Source: Didemnitutus sp047777955
Lineage (GTDB): Bacteria > Verrucomicrobiota > Verrucomicrobiia > Opitutales > Opitutaceae
Direction: 5' to 3'
Length of the DNA stretch: 64,000 nt
Assembly: GCF_047777955.1 (NCBI RefSeq)
Contig: NZ_CP180537.1
Span: 4,030,001-4,094,000, forward strand
Below the pieces are notes generated by a model that did no database searches, was not told the DNA's origin, and saw nothing but the letters and a program-made list of their open reading frames with translations. A program made the position numbers and the translations under genes. How positions within the stretch are numbered: the first letter of the stretch is position 1; the number at the start of each line of letters is the position of its first letter. Shown here in pieces: positions 50,224-59,212 of the stretch.

Positions 50224-50412
50224 ATGAAGAACCTCACCCGCCTCGTCGTCACCGTGTTCGCCCTCTCGCTCGGCTCGCTCGCCTTCGCCGGCGACAAGAA
50301 GGAAGCCTGCAAGGACTGCAAAGACTGCAAGGAGTGCTGCAAGAGCGAGCCCTGCGGCTGCAAGGCCGACAAGGACGCCAAGAAGGACGAGAAGAAGCCC
50401 GAGAAGAAATAA
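50224..50412 (+). CDS. Small secreted Cys/Lys-rich protein
   Basis: 62 residues. A clear signal peptide, MKNLTRLVVTVFALSLGSLA followed by FAG, then a mature part made of KEACKDCKDCKECCKSEPCG and a Lys/Asp/Glu tail: eight Cys in about 20 residues (C.. C.. C.. CC.... C.C pattern). Looks like an exported metal-binding or disulfide peptide, metallothionein-like in spacing, but I know no family for it. Followed by a terminator, so it is its own transcript. Confidence 0.7.
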   Translation: MKNLTRLVVTVFALSLGSLAFAGDKKEACKDCKDCKECCKSEPCGCKADKDAKKDEKKPEKK

Positions 50413-50433
50413 TCATCCCGCGCCTGTCGCCCG

Positions 50434-50460
50434 CCCGCCGACCGCGAGCGGGTTTTCTTT
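50434..50460 (+). terminator. Terminator after the Cys-rich gene
   Basis: CCCGC (50434-50438), 9-nt loop, GCGGG (50448-50452), then TTTTCTTTT. Convergent with the HDOD gene. Confidence 0.7.
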
Positions 50461-50476
50461 TGGCCGCCGCCGGCGC

Positions 50477-52195
50477 TCAGGCCGCGGCCGAGGGCCGGAG
50501 GGCGTGGGCGTTGCCGAGGATCTGGCGCGCGAGCTCGAGCTGCGCCTTGTTGAGCGCGATGCGCTGCCGCTGGTGCCAGCCGATCAGCACCACTCCGCTG
50601 GCGCGCTCGCCCTCGAGGAGCGGCACGAGCACGAACGACGGCGGCGCGTCGCTGTTCTCCCGCATCCAGGCGGGGAGATACGGCTTCAGCTTCTCCTCGT
50701 GCAGGTCGTGGATCACGACCGCCTCGCGGCGCGACAGGCACACGCCGAAGACCGTGCGCTCGTCCGAGCGCACCGCCGCGATCGCCTGGAAGCGCGGCCA
50801 GCGCTCGCCCACGCCGTGCGTGAGCGGCAGCGACAAGCCGCCGGGCTTGATCGCGAACGTCCAGCATTCCTGCGCCGCGAAGCTGTCGCGCACGAGCGTC
50901 AGCGCCGAGAGCCACGGATCGCGCGCCACCGGCGCGGGCGGTTCGGGCAGCGCCGCCGTCTCGAACGGCGGCACCGAGGCCGGCGGACTCGGAGGCACGG
51001 ACGGGACTGCTCCATCGGGCGGCACGGCGGCGGGCGGCGCTTCGGCCGCCGGCGATTCCTCCGGGGCCACGGCCGGCTCCGGCGGGGCCGCGGGCGCCGC
51101 CTCGGTCGCCGCGGCCGCGGCCGCGAGCGGCGCCACCGCCGCTTCGCCGAGGGCCTGCGCCAGGGTCGTGTTGATCGCGTCGTCGGCCGCGGCGATGACC
51201 AGCACTTCCGGCCCGGCCTCCGGGGCGGGCGGCGTGATCACGACGCTGTCCGGCGCGACGTGCTGCACGCGGGCGCGGATGCGGTTGAGGCTCGCGGTGG
51301 GCAGCGCGGTGATGCCGTCGGCGCGGAGAAAACCGGAAAGGCGCGCGTCCGCGTGCTCCAGCGCCTGCGGAATGTAGTCCAGCCCGTCGGGGATCACCCG
51401 CCGGAAACGCTTGGCCAGCTCGCGGGTCTGCTCGCCGAACGAGTCGGAGCTCTTCGCGGCGTCGAGCGCCAGCCGCGCGATCCGGCTGCCGAAATCGGCC
51501 ATCGCCAGCAGGCGCGTCTCCGGCAGCGTCGCCGTGCCGGCCAGCGCCTCCGGCGTCGTGTCGCGCAGCGCGCGCATGAACTCCTCCGGCAGGCGCGCGC
51601 TCGTGAGCAGGCGGCGGCTGAGCTCCAGGGGCGTGAGCCCGAACATGCCGCGGAAAGCGATGTCCTCGGGCTTGTCCTTCAGGCGCTCCTGCGCCGCGCG
51701 GTAATGCTCGAGCGAGACCGCCGGCAGCAGGATGTGGCCGAAATTGCGTAGCGCCGCGCAGGCGAAGGCCGCCTCGGCGTCGACGTAGCCGAACTTCTGC
51801 GCGCATCCCTGCGCGATCAGGCCGGCGCACAGCGCCTGCGCCGCCGCCTCGCGCTGCTCCGGCGGGTTCCGGGCGCCGGCGTTCTCGATCAGCATGATCG
51901 AGAGCGTGAGGCTGCGCACGCGGGCGAAGCCGATCTGGTGGATCGCATGCGTGAGCGACGAGAGCGGCGTGAAACTCGGATTGTGCACGATCGTGTTCGC
52001 GATTTGCACGATGCGCGCGAGCACGGCCGCGTCCTTCTCGATCAGCTCCGCGAGCTCCTGGATCGTGACCTCGGCGAGATTGGTCGAGATCGTCTCGATG
52101 ATCTTGAGCAGCTCCGGCAGGCCCGCGCCCTTGCCGTTCTGCAAAGCGGTGCGGGCCCGATCCAGCGTCGCGGTGGCCGTGAGCGGGGTGAGCAC
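50477..52195 (-). CDS. HDOD-domain signalling protein with GAF-like C-terminus
   Basis: 572 residues. HDOD domain in ~1-260: LPELLKIIETISTNLAEVTI, LIEKDAAVLARIVQIANT, SLTHAIHQIGFARVRSLTLS; the catalytic HD pair is absent, as usual for HDOD. A Pro/Ala-rich linker (~345-430) connects to a GAF-like domain (~430-570: ERWPRFQAIAAVRSDERTVF, FVLVPLLEGERASGVVLIGW). HDOD proteins regulate motility, stress or cell cycle through protein contacts. Single gene; the ATG is about 65 bp from the S4-protein stop region. Confidence 0.88.
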   Translation of the reverse strand: MLTPLTATATLDRARTALQNGKGAGLPELLKIIETISTNLAEVTIQELAELIEKDAAVLARIVQIANTIVHNPSFTPLSSLTHAIHQIGFARVRSLTLSIMLIENAGARNPPEQREAAAQALCAGLIAQGCAQKFGYVDAEAAFACAALRNFGHILLPAVSLEHYRAAQERLKDKPEDIAFRGMFGLTPLELSRRLLTSARLPEEFMRALRDTTPEALAGTATLPETRLLAMADFGSRIARLALDAAKSSDSFGEQTRELAKRFRRVIPDGLDYIPQALEHADARLSGFLRADGITALPTASLNRIRARVQHVAPDSVVITPPAPEAGPEVLVIAAADDAINTTLAQALGEAAVAPLAAAAAATEAAPAAPPEPAVAPEESPAAEAPPAAVPPDGAVPSVPPSPPASVPPFETAALPEPPAPVARDPWLSALTLVRDSFAAQECWTFAIKPGGLSLPLTHGVGERWPRFQAIAAVRSDERTVFGVCLSRREAVVIHDLHEEKLKPYLPAWMRENSDAPPSFVLVPLLEGERASGVVLIGWHQRQRIALNKAQLELARQILGNAHALRPSAAA

Positions 52196-52237
52196 CCTTC
52201 GTCCATCGGCGCGATTTACCGGAAATTTAGCCCGCCC

Positions 52238-52630
52238 CTACTCGAAACCGAACAATTCCCCCATCTGCCGGCGCTCCTTCTTCGTCGGCCGGCCGCGGCC
52301 GCGCTCGCGCGCCAGCAGGTGCTCGAGGCTGGCCTGCTTCGCGCGCTCGTATTCGGCGGCGGGGGTGAGATCGACCAGGAATTCCGGCAGCTGCTTCGCG
52401 CCCACGCGCGAGCGGGGCACGCCGACGACCTTCAGCGTCCGCGTCACCAGGCCCACGCGCGCGGTCACCACCTCGCCGACGTGGATGTCGCGCCCGGGCT
52501 TGGCGGCGAGGCCGTTGACCTGCACGCGGCCGTTGCGGCACACGGCCGCCGCCTCGGCGCGCGTCTTGAACACGCGCACGCTCCAGAGCCATTTGTCGAG
52601 CCGGGGATCGTCCATCGGTATCGCCGTCAT
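52238..52630 (-). CDS. S4-domain RNA-binding protein (HslR-like)
   Basis: 130 residues (or 125 from ATG 52615). S4 fold: RLDKWLWSVRVFKTRAEAAA, then VQVNGLAAKPGRDIHVGEVV and a basic C-terminal tail (ERGRGRPTKKERRQMGELFG), the HslR/Hsp15 pattern. E. coli Hsp15 binds the 50S subunit carrying nascent chain after heat shock and recycles it. Probably the last gene of the minus-strand unit starting at the glycosylase (62 bp gap). Confidence 0.88.
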   Translation of the reverse strand: MTAIPMDDPRLDKWLWSVRVFKTRAEAAAVCRNGRVQVNGLAAKPGRDIHVGEVVTARVGLVTRTLKVVGVPRSRVGAKQLPEFLVDLTPAAEYERAKQASLEHLLARERGRGRPTKKERRQMGELFGFE

Positions 52631-52692
52631 GGTTGGCACAAGCCGCAAGAAAAAGACACTCCGGAAATCCGCCGCGCGGGCCCGCGGCGCCC

Positions 52693-53586
52693 TCAGCGCC
52701 CGCCGTGCCGCCGCTCCCAGGCGAAGAGATACTGCTGCGCCAGCCCCGCGAGCGGCCCGAAGTGCGCGCGGCCGAACTGCGCCACCTGCGCCGGCTTCCA
52801 GCCGTCGAGCCCGTAGCGGCGCGCCAGCGCCTTCAGGATCCAGGTGTCGACCGGGAACGCCTCCAGCCGGCCCGCGCCGAAGAGCAGCACGCAGTCCGCG
52901 ACCTTCTCGCCCACGCCGGGCAGCGTCACCAGCCGCGCCTTCGCCTCCGCATACGGCGCGGCCTCGGTCGCCTCCAGCCAGCCGGGGTGCGCGGCGAGAA
53001 ACGCCGCCGTCTCGCGGATGTAGCGCGCGCGAAAACCCAGCAAGCACCCGCGAAGCTCCGCCTCCGGAATCGCCGCGAGCTCGGTCCACGTCGGCAGGCG
53101 GCGGACCGGTGCAAATCCCTCCGCGTCCGCGGCGAGCGCCGCGCCGTGGCGCTCCGCGAGCAGCGCGACCATCTGCTTGATCTGCACGATCTGCTTCGTC
53201 GCGCTGCACAGGAACCCGAGCAGCGTCTCGCCGAAGGGCTGGCGCAGCAGCCGCAGGCCGCGGAAATCCTCGACGCAGCGCGCGAGGTGCGCGTCGCTGC
53301 GCCACGGCAGCGCGTCGGTCAGCGCGGTCCAGTCGCGCTCGGCGCCAAGGTAGCGCGGCAGCGCCGCCGCCACGCGGGCCCGGATCGCCGCCGGCGCGCG
53401 CCACTCGAGGCGGTCGCCGTTCCGGCGGAGCTGCGCCGCGCAATCGGCCCAGGCGCCCGACCACGTGCCGTCGGCATGGCGTTGCCAGCGGAAGGCCTGG
53501 CCGCCGTCGAGCGTCTCGGCCAGCACCGCGGCGGCGGGCGCCCAGCCCGCGACGGCCTGCCACTCACTCCAGCCGCGCCCGGACAT
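52693..53586 (-). CDS. 8-oxoguanine DNA glycosylase-like (OGG1/HhH-GPD)
   Basis: 297 residues. An OGG_N-like domain opens (ETLDGGQAFRWQRHADGTWS), then the HhH-GPD core: SATKQIVQIKQMVALL, helix-hairpin-helix LPGVGEKVADCVLLFG containing the catalytic Lys of OGG1, and FPVDTWILKALARRYG with the catalytic Asp. The aligned elements indicate a bifunctional glycosylase removing 8-oxoguanine. No FeS cluster cysteines (as in OGG1, unlike MutY). ATG at 53584-53586. Confidence 0.9.
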   Translation of the reverse strand: MSGRGWSEWQAVAGWAPAAAVLAETLDGGQAFRWQRHADGTWSGAWADCAAQLRRNGDRLEWRAPAAIRARVAAALPRYLGAERDWTALTDALPWRSDAHLARCVEDFRGLRLLRQPFGETLLGFLCSATKQIVQIKQMVALLAERHGAALAADAEGFAPVRRLPTWTELAAIPEAELRGCLLGFRARYIRETAAFLAAHPGWLEATEAAPYAEAKARLVTLPGVGEKVADCVLLFGAGRLEAFPVDTWILKALARRYGLDGWKPAQVAQFGRAHFGPLAGLAQQYLFAWERRHGGR

Positions 53587-53589
53587 GCG

Positions 53590-54075
53590 TCACTTCCGGA
53601 CCGGTTTTTCCCAGAGGTAGCTCTTCTCCAGCGCCAGCGGCTGGCCGGCGGCGTCGATGAGCTCGAGCTTCCACGCCATCGGCGAGATCGTGCTCGCCGC
53701 CCAGTCCGAGCCGGTCAGGCCGAGCTGGTAGACCTGGGTGCCCGCCGGCAGCCGGGCCGCGAACTCGAAATGCCGCGGCTCCGTCGCACCGGGGGTCACG
53801 ACCTCCAGCCGGAAGCGGATCTCGCGCGCCGGACCGTCGTTGTCCGTGCGGACGAGGAAATAGTAGCCGCCGCGCGCGGCCGGCTGCGTGCGCAGGACGA
53901 TCTCGCCGCCGGTGTTCTCCCGGCCGGTGAAATACTCCGAGATGCGCTTGAACGAGCCGGCGTCGCGCCAGCCGGTGAACACGCGCACGACGCGCACCTC
54001 CGCGGCGGCGCGGACCTCCGCCGCGAGGGAGGAGGCGGCGACGGCGAGGGCGAGGGAAAGCGCGAGGATTCGCAT
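53590..54075 (-). CDS. Secreted protein of unknown function
   Basis: 161 residues. Signal peptide MRILALSLALAVAASSLAAE, then a beta-rich mature part with no Cys: VFTGWRDAGSFKRISEYFTG, GGYYFLVRTDNDGPAREIRF, FAARLPAGTQVYQLGLTGSD, LALEKSYLWEKPVRK. Looks like a small immunoglobulin-like or jelly-roll fold. No family recognised. Gaps of 3 bp to the glycosylase and 15 bp to the OppA-like gene suggest one transcript. Confidence 0.72.
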   Translation of the reverse strand: MRILALSLALAVAASSLAAEVRAAAEVRVVRVFTGWRDAGSFKRISEYFTGRENTGGEIVLRTQPAARGGYYFLVRTDNDGPAREIRFRLEVVTPGATEPRHFEFAARLPAGTQVYQLGLTGSDWAASTISPMAWKLELIDAAGQPLALEKSYLWEKPVRK

Positions 54076-54090
54076 GGGCGCACCGTGCCG

Positions 54091-55700
54091 TCAGGGCGCG
54101 GCGAGGTAAACCCTTTGTAGCGATGGAAGCCGAGCAGCGCCGGCTCCCAGCCGCGCACGGCCGGGTTGATCAGATACGCGCGCACGCCGAAGAACACCGG
54201 CGCGATCGGCGCCGCCTCGAGCAGGCGCGCCTCGGCCTGCTGGAACCGCCCGTAGCGCGCCGCCGGCGCGGCCTCCGCCGCCGCGGCCGCGATCGCGGCG
54301 TCGTAGTCGCGGTCGGCCCAGCCGGTCCAGTTGTTCGAGCCGCCGCCGACGAACATGTCGAGGAACGTCACCGGGTCGACGAAGTCGCCCACCCAGCGCG
54401 CGCTCGAGATCGCGTAGGCGAGCGCCTGCTGGTTCGCGACCCAGGTCTTCTGCTCCATCGGCGAGAGCGTCACGCGCACGCCGAGGTCGCGCGCCCACAT
54501 CGCCTGGATGGCCTCGAGCGTCTTGGCGTGCAGCTCGTCGTTCTTGATCTGCACGTCGAGCACCGGGAAGCCCTTCCCCGCCGGGAATCCCGCCGCGGCG
54601 AGCAGCGCCTGTGCCTGCGCCACGTCGTGCGGCACGCGCGCGGTGGCGGTGTAGCCGGCGCAGTCCGGCGGCGTGTAGTGCGGCGCGGGGGCGCGGGTGC
54701 CGCGCAGCAGCGTGCGCGACAGTTGCTCGCGGTCGATGGCGAGCGAGAGCGCGCGGCGCACGCGCGGGTCGTCGAGCGGCGGGCGCGTGGTGTTGAAGCG
54801 GAGGAAGAAGGTCTCGAGGAACGGATCGAGCCGCAGCGACCCGGGCGCGGTCCGGCGGTAGGTGTCGACCTTGGCCAGCGGCAGCTCGTTGGTGACGTCG
54901 ACCTGGCCGGCGCGGAAGGCGCGCTCGTCGACGTCCATGTTCTCCGTCGGGAAAAACACGATGCCGTCGAGCCGCACGGCGGCGGCATCCCAGTAATGCG
55001 GGTTGCGCCCCACCTCGACGCGGGCGTTCGGCTGCCAGGTCTTCAGGATGAACGGGCCGTTGCCGACGAGGTTGCCGGGGCGCGTCCACGCCGTGCCGCG
55101 CGCGGCGGTGGCGCCGAATTTCTCCAGCACCGCCGGCGGCACGGGGAACCAGACCGGGTTGGCCGTCAGCGCGGGCAGATACGGCGTCGCACGCTCGAGG
55201 GTGAGGCGCAGCGTGCGCTCGTCGACCGCCGCCGCGCCGAGCGTGGCGGGATCGGCCTTGCCGTTGGCGATGGCTTCGGCGTTTCGCAGCGGGAAGAGCA
55301 GGTAGCTGTATTCGGCGGCGAGCCGCGGCGAGAGCGCGCGTCGCCACGAGGCGATGAAGTCGGCCGCCGTCAGCGGCGTGCCGTCGGACCACTTCAGGCC
55401 GGCGCGCAGGTGGAACGTCCAGGTCAGCCCGTCCGCGGAGGCCTCCCAGCGCTCCGCAGCGCCGGGCACGGGCGCGGAGGTCTTCTCGTCCAGCGCGCAC
55501 AGGCCCTCGAAGAGCGCCAGGGCGATGTTCTGGTCGGTGAAGGCCGTCATCACCTGCGGGTCGAGGTCCTGCGGCTCGGCGCCGTTGCCCACGCGCAGCA
55601 CCGCGGGCGCCGGCGCGGCGGACTTCGGCGCGGATTTCGAGCAGCCGGCCAGCGCCAGGACGGCGGCGGCCAGGGCAAGGGCGAGCGGGAACGGACGCAT
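54091..55700 (-). CDS. Peptide ABC transporter substrate-binding lipoprotein, OppA-like (frameshift at 3' end)
   Basis: About 535 residues. Lipoprotein signal with lipobox: PFPLALALAAAVLALAGC, Cys ~19. SBP_bac_5 fold: GAEPQDLDPQVMTAFTDQNI, WEASADGLTWTFHLRAGLKW, LVGNGPFILKTWQPNARVEV, FFPTENMDVDERAFRAGQVD. Binds peptides for uptake. Near 54116 the raw frame leaves the family (GFTSPRPDG...) whereas a one-base shift in the AAA run gives RYKRVYLAAP and stop at 54091, the normal end. No permease genes adjacent. ATG at 55698-55700. Confidence 0.87.
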
Positions 55701-55780
55701 GGCCGCAACATGCACGGCCCCGCCCCCGCGCAAGGCACTGAAATCCCGGCGCCGCGTGCCGATGAACGGGAGGAGACCCC

Positions 55781-58363
55781 TTGAGCGCCTCCGCCCAAAC
55801 ACCCGCCGCCACCTCCGCGGTCGTGGCCGACGTCCAGCGCCGGCACGCGACGGCCTTGCGGAGCTATGCCCTCGAGCTCTGGGACGGCGACGCCGCGCGG
55901 GCGGACAAGTCGCTCGCGGCGTTCTGGCGCAACTGGCGGCCGGCCGCCGCCCGCGCCGACGACCTGGCGCGCGACGCCGTCTTCGGCGCGCTCCGCCGGC
56001 ACGTCGTCGCCGATCAGCGCCGCGCCGGCCCGCGCGCGGAAAGTGCCAGCGACGACAGCGCGGACGAACCGACGCATCCCAGCGAGCGCGTCGCCGCGCG
56101 CTTCCGCCAGCTGACGCCGAAGCAGCAGGAGGCGCTCCGCCTGCGGCTGCGCCACGGCTTCGAGACCGAGGAGATCGCGCAGATCACCGAACTGTCGGCC
56201 GCCCACGCCGCCCAACTCATCCACACCGCCCTCGCCCGCCTCAACGGCACGCCCGGCGAGGACGCGCGCCTCACCCAGCTCGCGTTCGCCGGCGCGACGG
56301 CCGAGCAGCTCGCCGGCGAGTCGCCCGAACATCGCGCGCGCGTGGCCGAGCTGCGCGTGACGCTCGAGGTCGCCCGCCAGGTGCTCGCCCGCGGCGTGGA
56401 GGCGTTCGCGCCCCAGCGGCGCCGCGGCGGACCGCGTCGGACCGTCTGGATCGCCGCCGGCCTCGCGGTGGCGGCGCTGCTGGTCGGCGGAGCGCTCTGG
56501 ATGCGTCGCCGGTCGGTGAACCTTTCCCCGAGTCGGACCGGATCGAAGGCTCGGGCGCCGCGCGCGTCGCAATCGCCCGGACCGCATCGCCCGACGGCGA
56601 TCCCGCCCCACGCGCCGCCGCCGGCGCGCCGGACACCTCCTCTCCCCGCCGCGCATCACGCGACCAGCGCGCGCGGTCGCCGCGGAGCATTCCCCGGCCG
56701 ATCCGGCGTCCGCCCGCGCGCCAGCGCCCTCCGCGCGCGCCGGCATCCCGACCGGCGAGGTCGGCCGCGCGGAACCGCCCGCCTCCGCCCGCGGGGCGGC
56801 CGACGCCGCGAAAGTCGACGCACCGCCGGCCCAGCCGCGCGGCCAGCAGGAAAGCCGCGAAGCTCCCGCGGCAACGTCCCCCGCAACGGCAACGCCGGCC
56901 GAGGCAGCGGCTGCTCCCCGGCGGCGCGAGCGCAACCGGCCGCCCCGCCGCCGGCGGGCGCGCCCGCGCCGGCGAGCCCGGTTCCGGTTGCCGCGCCGAG
57001 CTCGACCACGTCGCCGCCGGCGGACATCGCCTCATCCGCCTCCCCGGCCCGTTCCGGATTGTCGGCCGCACGGCTCGACACCGCCCCGATCGCGGCGTTG
57101 CGCCGCGCGCTGGAGGCCTCGCGCTGGCCGGAACGGCGGCAGGTGAACGTCGCCGCCTTGGTCAACCGCGCTCCCGCCGGCTCCACGCCGCCCGGCGCGA
57201 GCGCCCCGGTGTTGGTCGCGAACGTCGAATCCAGCGCGGCGCCCGGGCACGCCGGACGGCGCCTGGTGCGCGTGGCCCTGCGCGCGCGCGAAGCCCCGCC
57301 GGCGCCGCGCGCGCCGGCGACCGTGATCCTGCTGCTGGACGTCTCCGGCTCGATGGACGCGCCCAATCGCCTGCCGCTCGTCCAGGAGGCGGCGGTGGCG
57401 CTGCTGCGCCGGCTGCGCCCCGAGGACCGCGTGGGTCTCGTCACCTATGCCGGCGAGTCGCGCGTGCTGCTGCGCCCGACCGCGCTCGCCCACGAGGCCG
57501 CCGTCCGCGCCGCGATCGAGGCGCTCACGGCGCAGGGCCGCACCAACGGCGGGGCGGGGCTGCGCGAGGCGTTCGCGCTGGCCGCGGCCGACCGCGACGC
57601 GCCCGGCGAGCACGTCGTGCTGCTGTGCACCGACGGCGATTTCAACATGGGCGAGACGAGCGAGGCGGAGCTCGGCGCCTTGATCGACCGGCACCGCGAC
57701 GCCGGCGTGCGCCTGGCGATCTTCGGCTTCGGCCGCCCCGACCGCATCGACGCGCGGCTCGAGGCCCTCGCGGCGCGCGCCCACGGCGGCAGCGGCTACG
57801 TGAACACCCGCGCCGAGGCCGAGCAGGCGCTCGCGACGCAGCTCGACGCGCTGTTCGCCCCCGTGGCCGAGGACCTGACCGCCACGGTGGAATTCGATCC
57901 CGCGCAGGTGGCGCGTTACCGCCGCCTCGGCGACGGCGCGACGCACGAGGCCGCGCGGGAAACGGCGGTGACCTTCGCCCGGCGCGAGCGCGTGCTTCCG
58001 GGCGAGACCGTCGCCGCGCTGTTCGAGATCGAGCCGGTGGCCGGCGCCCCGGCGGCCGGCGCCGCCCTCCGCGTGCGCGCCAGCGCCGTCGCCCCGGCCG
58101 GTCCGGAGGCGCGCGCGCCCTTCGCCGGCACCTGGCCGGCGGCGATCACCGCGGGCGATTTCGCCGGCGCGAGCGTGGATTTCCGCTTCGCCGCGGCGAT
58201 GGCGGCGTTCGGCGAGGCGCTGCAGGCGGGGCCGGCCGAGGGCGCGGCGCAGCTTGACGCGATCGAGCGCTGGGCGCGCGGCGCAGTGGGCGAGGACGCC
58301 GGCGGCTACCGCGCGGAACTGCTGGCGTGGATCGCTCAGGCGCGGCGGGCGGCCGGACGCTGA
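55781..58363 (+). CDS. Sigma-factor-like domain fused to TM helix and VWA domain (three frameshifts)
   Basis: About 860 residues. TTG start preceded by AGGAG (55771-55775). Residues ~8-175 look like an ECF-type sigma factor: a region-2-like helical part (DVQRRHATALRSYALELWDG) and region 4 (LTPKQQEALRLRLRHGFETE, then EIAQITELSAAHAAQLIHTA, an HTH). A TM helix follows (~225-242, IAAGLAVAALLVGGALW), a Pro/Ala-rich linker, then a YfbK-like segment (LDTAPIAALRRALEASRWPE) and a VWA domain with MIDAS (LLLDVSGSMDAPNR, TNGGAG, CTDGDFNMG). The linker reads in frame 2, then 1, then 0, then 2 again, with plausible sequence in each (VGEPFPESDRIEGSG, then AAEHSPADPASARAP), so three lost bases near 56515, 56670 and 56917 restore one ORF. 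Confidence 0.78.
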   Translation: MSASAQTPAATSAVVADVQRRHATALRSYALELWDGDAARADKSLAAFWRNWRPAAARADDLARDAVFGALRRHVVADQRRAGPRAESASDDSADEPTHPSERVAARFRQLTPKQQEALRLRLRHGFETEEIAQITELSAAHAAQLIHTALARLNGTPGEDARLTQLAFAGATAEQLAGESPEHRARVAELRVTLEVARQVLARGVEAFAPQRRRGGPRRTVWIAAGLAVAALLVGGALWMRRRSVNLSPSRTGSKARAPRASQSPGPHRPTAIPPHAPPPARRTPPLPAAHHATSARGRRGAFPGRSGVRPRASALRARRHPDRRGRPRGTARLRPRGGRRRESRRTAGPAARPAGKPRSSRGNVPRNGNAGRGSGCSPAARAQPAAPPPAGAPAPASPVPVAAPSSTTSPPADIASSASPARSGLSAARLDTAPIAALRRALEASRWPERRQVNVAALVNRAPAGSTPPGASAPVLVANVESSAAPGHAGRRLVRVALRAREAPPAPRAPATVILLLDVSGSMDAPNRLPLVQEAAVALLRRLRPEDRVGLVTYAGESRVLLRPTALAHEAAVRAAIEALTAQGRTNGGAGLREAFALAAADRDAPGEHVVLLCTDGDFNMGETSEAELGALIDRHRDAGVRLAIFGFGRPDRIDARLEALAARAHGGSGYVNTRAEAEQALATQLDALFAPVAEDLTATVEFDPAQVARYRRLGDGATHEAARETAVTFARRERVLPGETVAALFEIEPVAGAPAAGAALRVRASAVAPAGPEARAPFAGTWPAAITAGDFAGASVDFRFAAAMAAFGEALQAGPAEGAAQLDAIERWARGAVGEDAGGYRAELLAWIAQARRAAGR

Positions 58364-58434
58364 GATGATCGCGCGCCGGTGGCGTCAACGCCGGAAAGCA
58401 CCTGAATTCCGGCACCGGGCGGGAGCAATTTCGG

Positions 58435-58460
58435 TTGCCGGTGCGGGCGCGAACCGGCAA
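58435..58460 (+). promoter_or_regulatory. Perfect 8-bp inverted repeat upstream of the GYF-RDD gene
   Basis: TTGCCGGT (58435-58442) and ACCGGCAA (58453-58460) with a 10-nt loop, 14 bp before the ATG at 58475. Possible operator or leader hairpin for the second MoxR-type cluster. Confidence 0.45.
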
Positions 58461-58474
58461 TTACACGCGCCTAT

Positions 58475-59212
58475 ATGGAGTGGTTTTATGCCAGTGGCGG
58501 GAATCGCATGGGACCGGTCGGGGCGGCGGCGTTCGAGGGTCTCCTGCGCGACAACATCGTGAGCGCCGACACGCTGGTGTGGGCGAAGGGCATGGCGGAG
58601 TGGCAGCGCTGGAGCCAGGTCGAGCCGACGACGGGCGTGTGCAGCGTGTCGGGCGGCCGGTTCTTCACCCGCGACCTTGTCGCACACGACGGCCGCCTCG
58701 TCAGCGCTGAGCAGAAGGACGACTATTTCCAGCGCGTGCGCGAGGGCGTGAACCAGGTCGGCGAGATGCGCTACGCCGGCTTCTGGGTGCGCTTCCTGGC
58801 CAAGTTCCTCGACGGCCTGCTTCTGTGGATCCCGAACATGCTGATCAACGTGGCGTGGTCGATGGTCTTCTTCGGCCGGTTCATGTTCTCGCCGCAGCTC
58901 AACCAGTTCAACGCCGGCACCTGGTTCGCCTACCAGGGCGTGGCGTTTCTCTCCAACACCCTCGTCACGCTGATCTACCAGTGGTTCTTCCTCACGCGCT
59001 ACGCCGCCACGCCGGGCAAGCTGGCGCTCGGCCTGAAGGTCGTGCGCAGCGACGGCTCGGCGATCACCGGCGGCCGCGCCATCGGCCGGGGGCTCTCGGA
59101 GATCCTGAGCCAGATCATCCTGTTCATCGGCTACCTCATCGCGGCGTTCGACGACGAGAAGCGCGCGCTGCACGACCGCATCTGCGACACGCGCGTGATC
59201 CGCACGAAATGA
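58475..59212 (+). CDS. RDD-family membrane protein with N-terminal GYF_2 domain
   Basis: 245 residues. GYF_2 domain ~1-50 (MEWFYASGGNRMGPVGAAAF, LVWAKGMAEWQRW), a cytosolic Trp-rich adaptor. RDD domain ~95-240: YAGFWVRFLAKFLDGLLLWI (the Arg-Asp pattern as RF..D), a second hydrophobic segment LNQFNAGTWFAYQGVAFLSN, FFLTRYAATPGKLALGLKVV, and KRALHDRICDTRVI. RDD proteins are often in MoxR operons and may transport. First gene of a run of overlapping genes to the second MoxR. Confidence 0.9.
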   Translation: MEWFYASGGNRMGPVGAAAFEGLLRDNIVSADTLVWAKGMAEWQRWSQVEPTTGVCSVSGGRFFTRDLVAHDGRLVSAEQKDDYFQRVREGVNQVGEMRYAGFWVRFLAKFLDGLLLWIPNMLINVAWSMVFFGRFMFSPQLNQFNAGTWFAYQGVAFLSNTLVTLIYQWFFLTRYAATPGKLALGLKVVRSDGSAITGGRAIGRGLSEILSQIILFIGYLIAAFDDEKRALHDRICDTRVIRTK

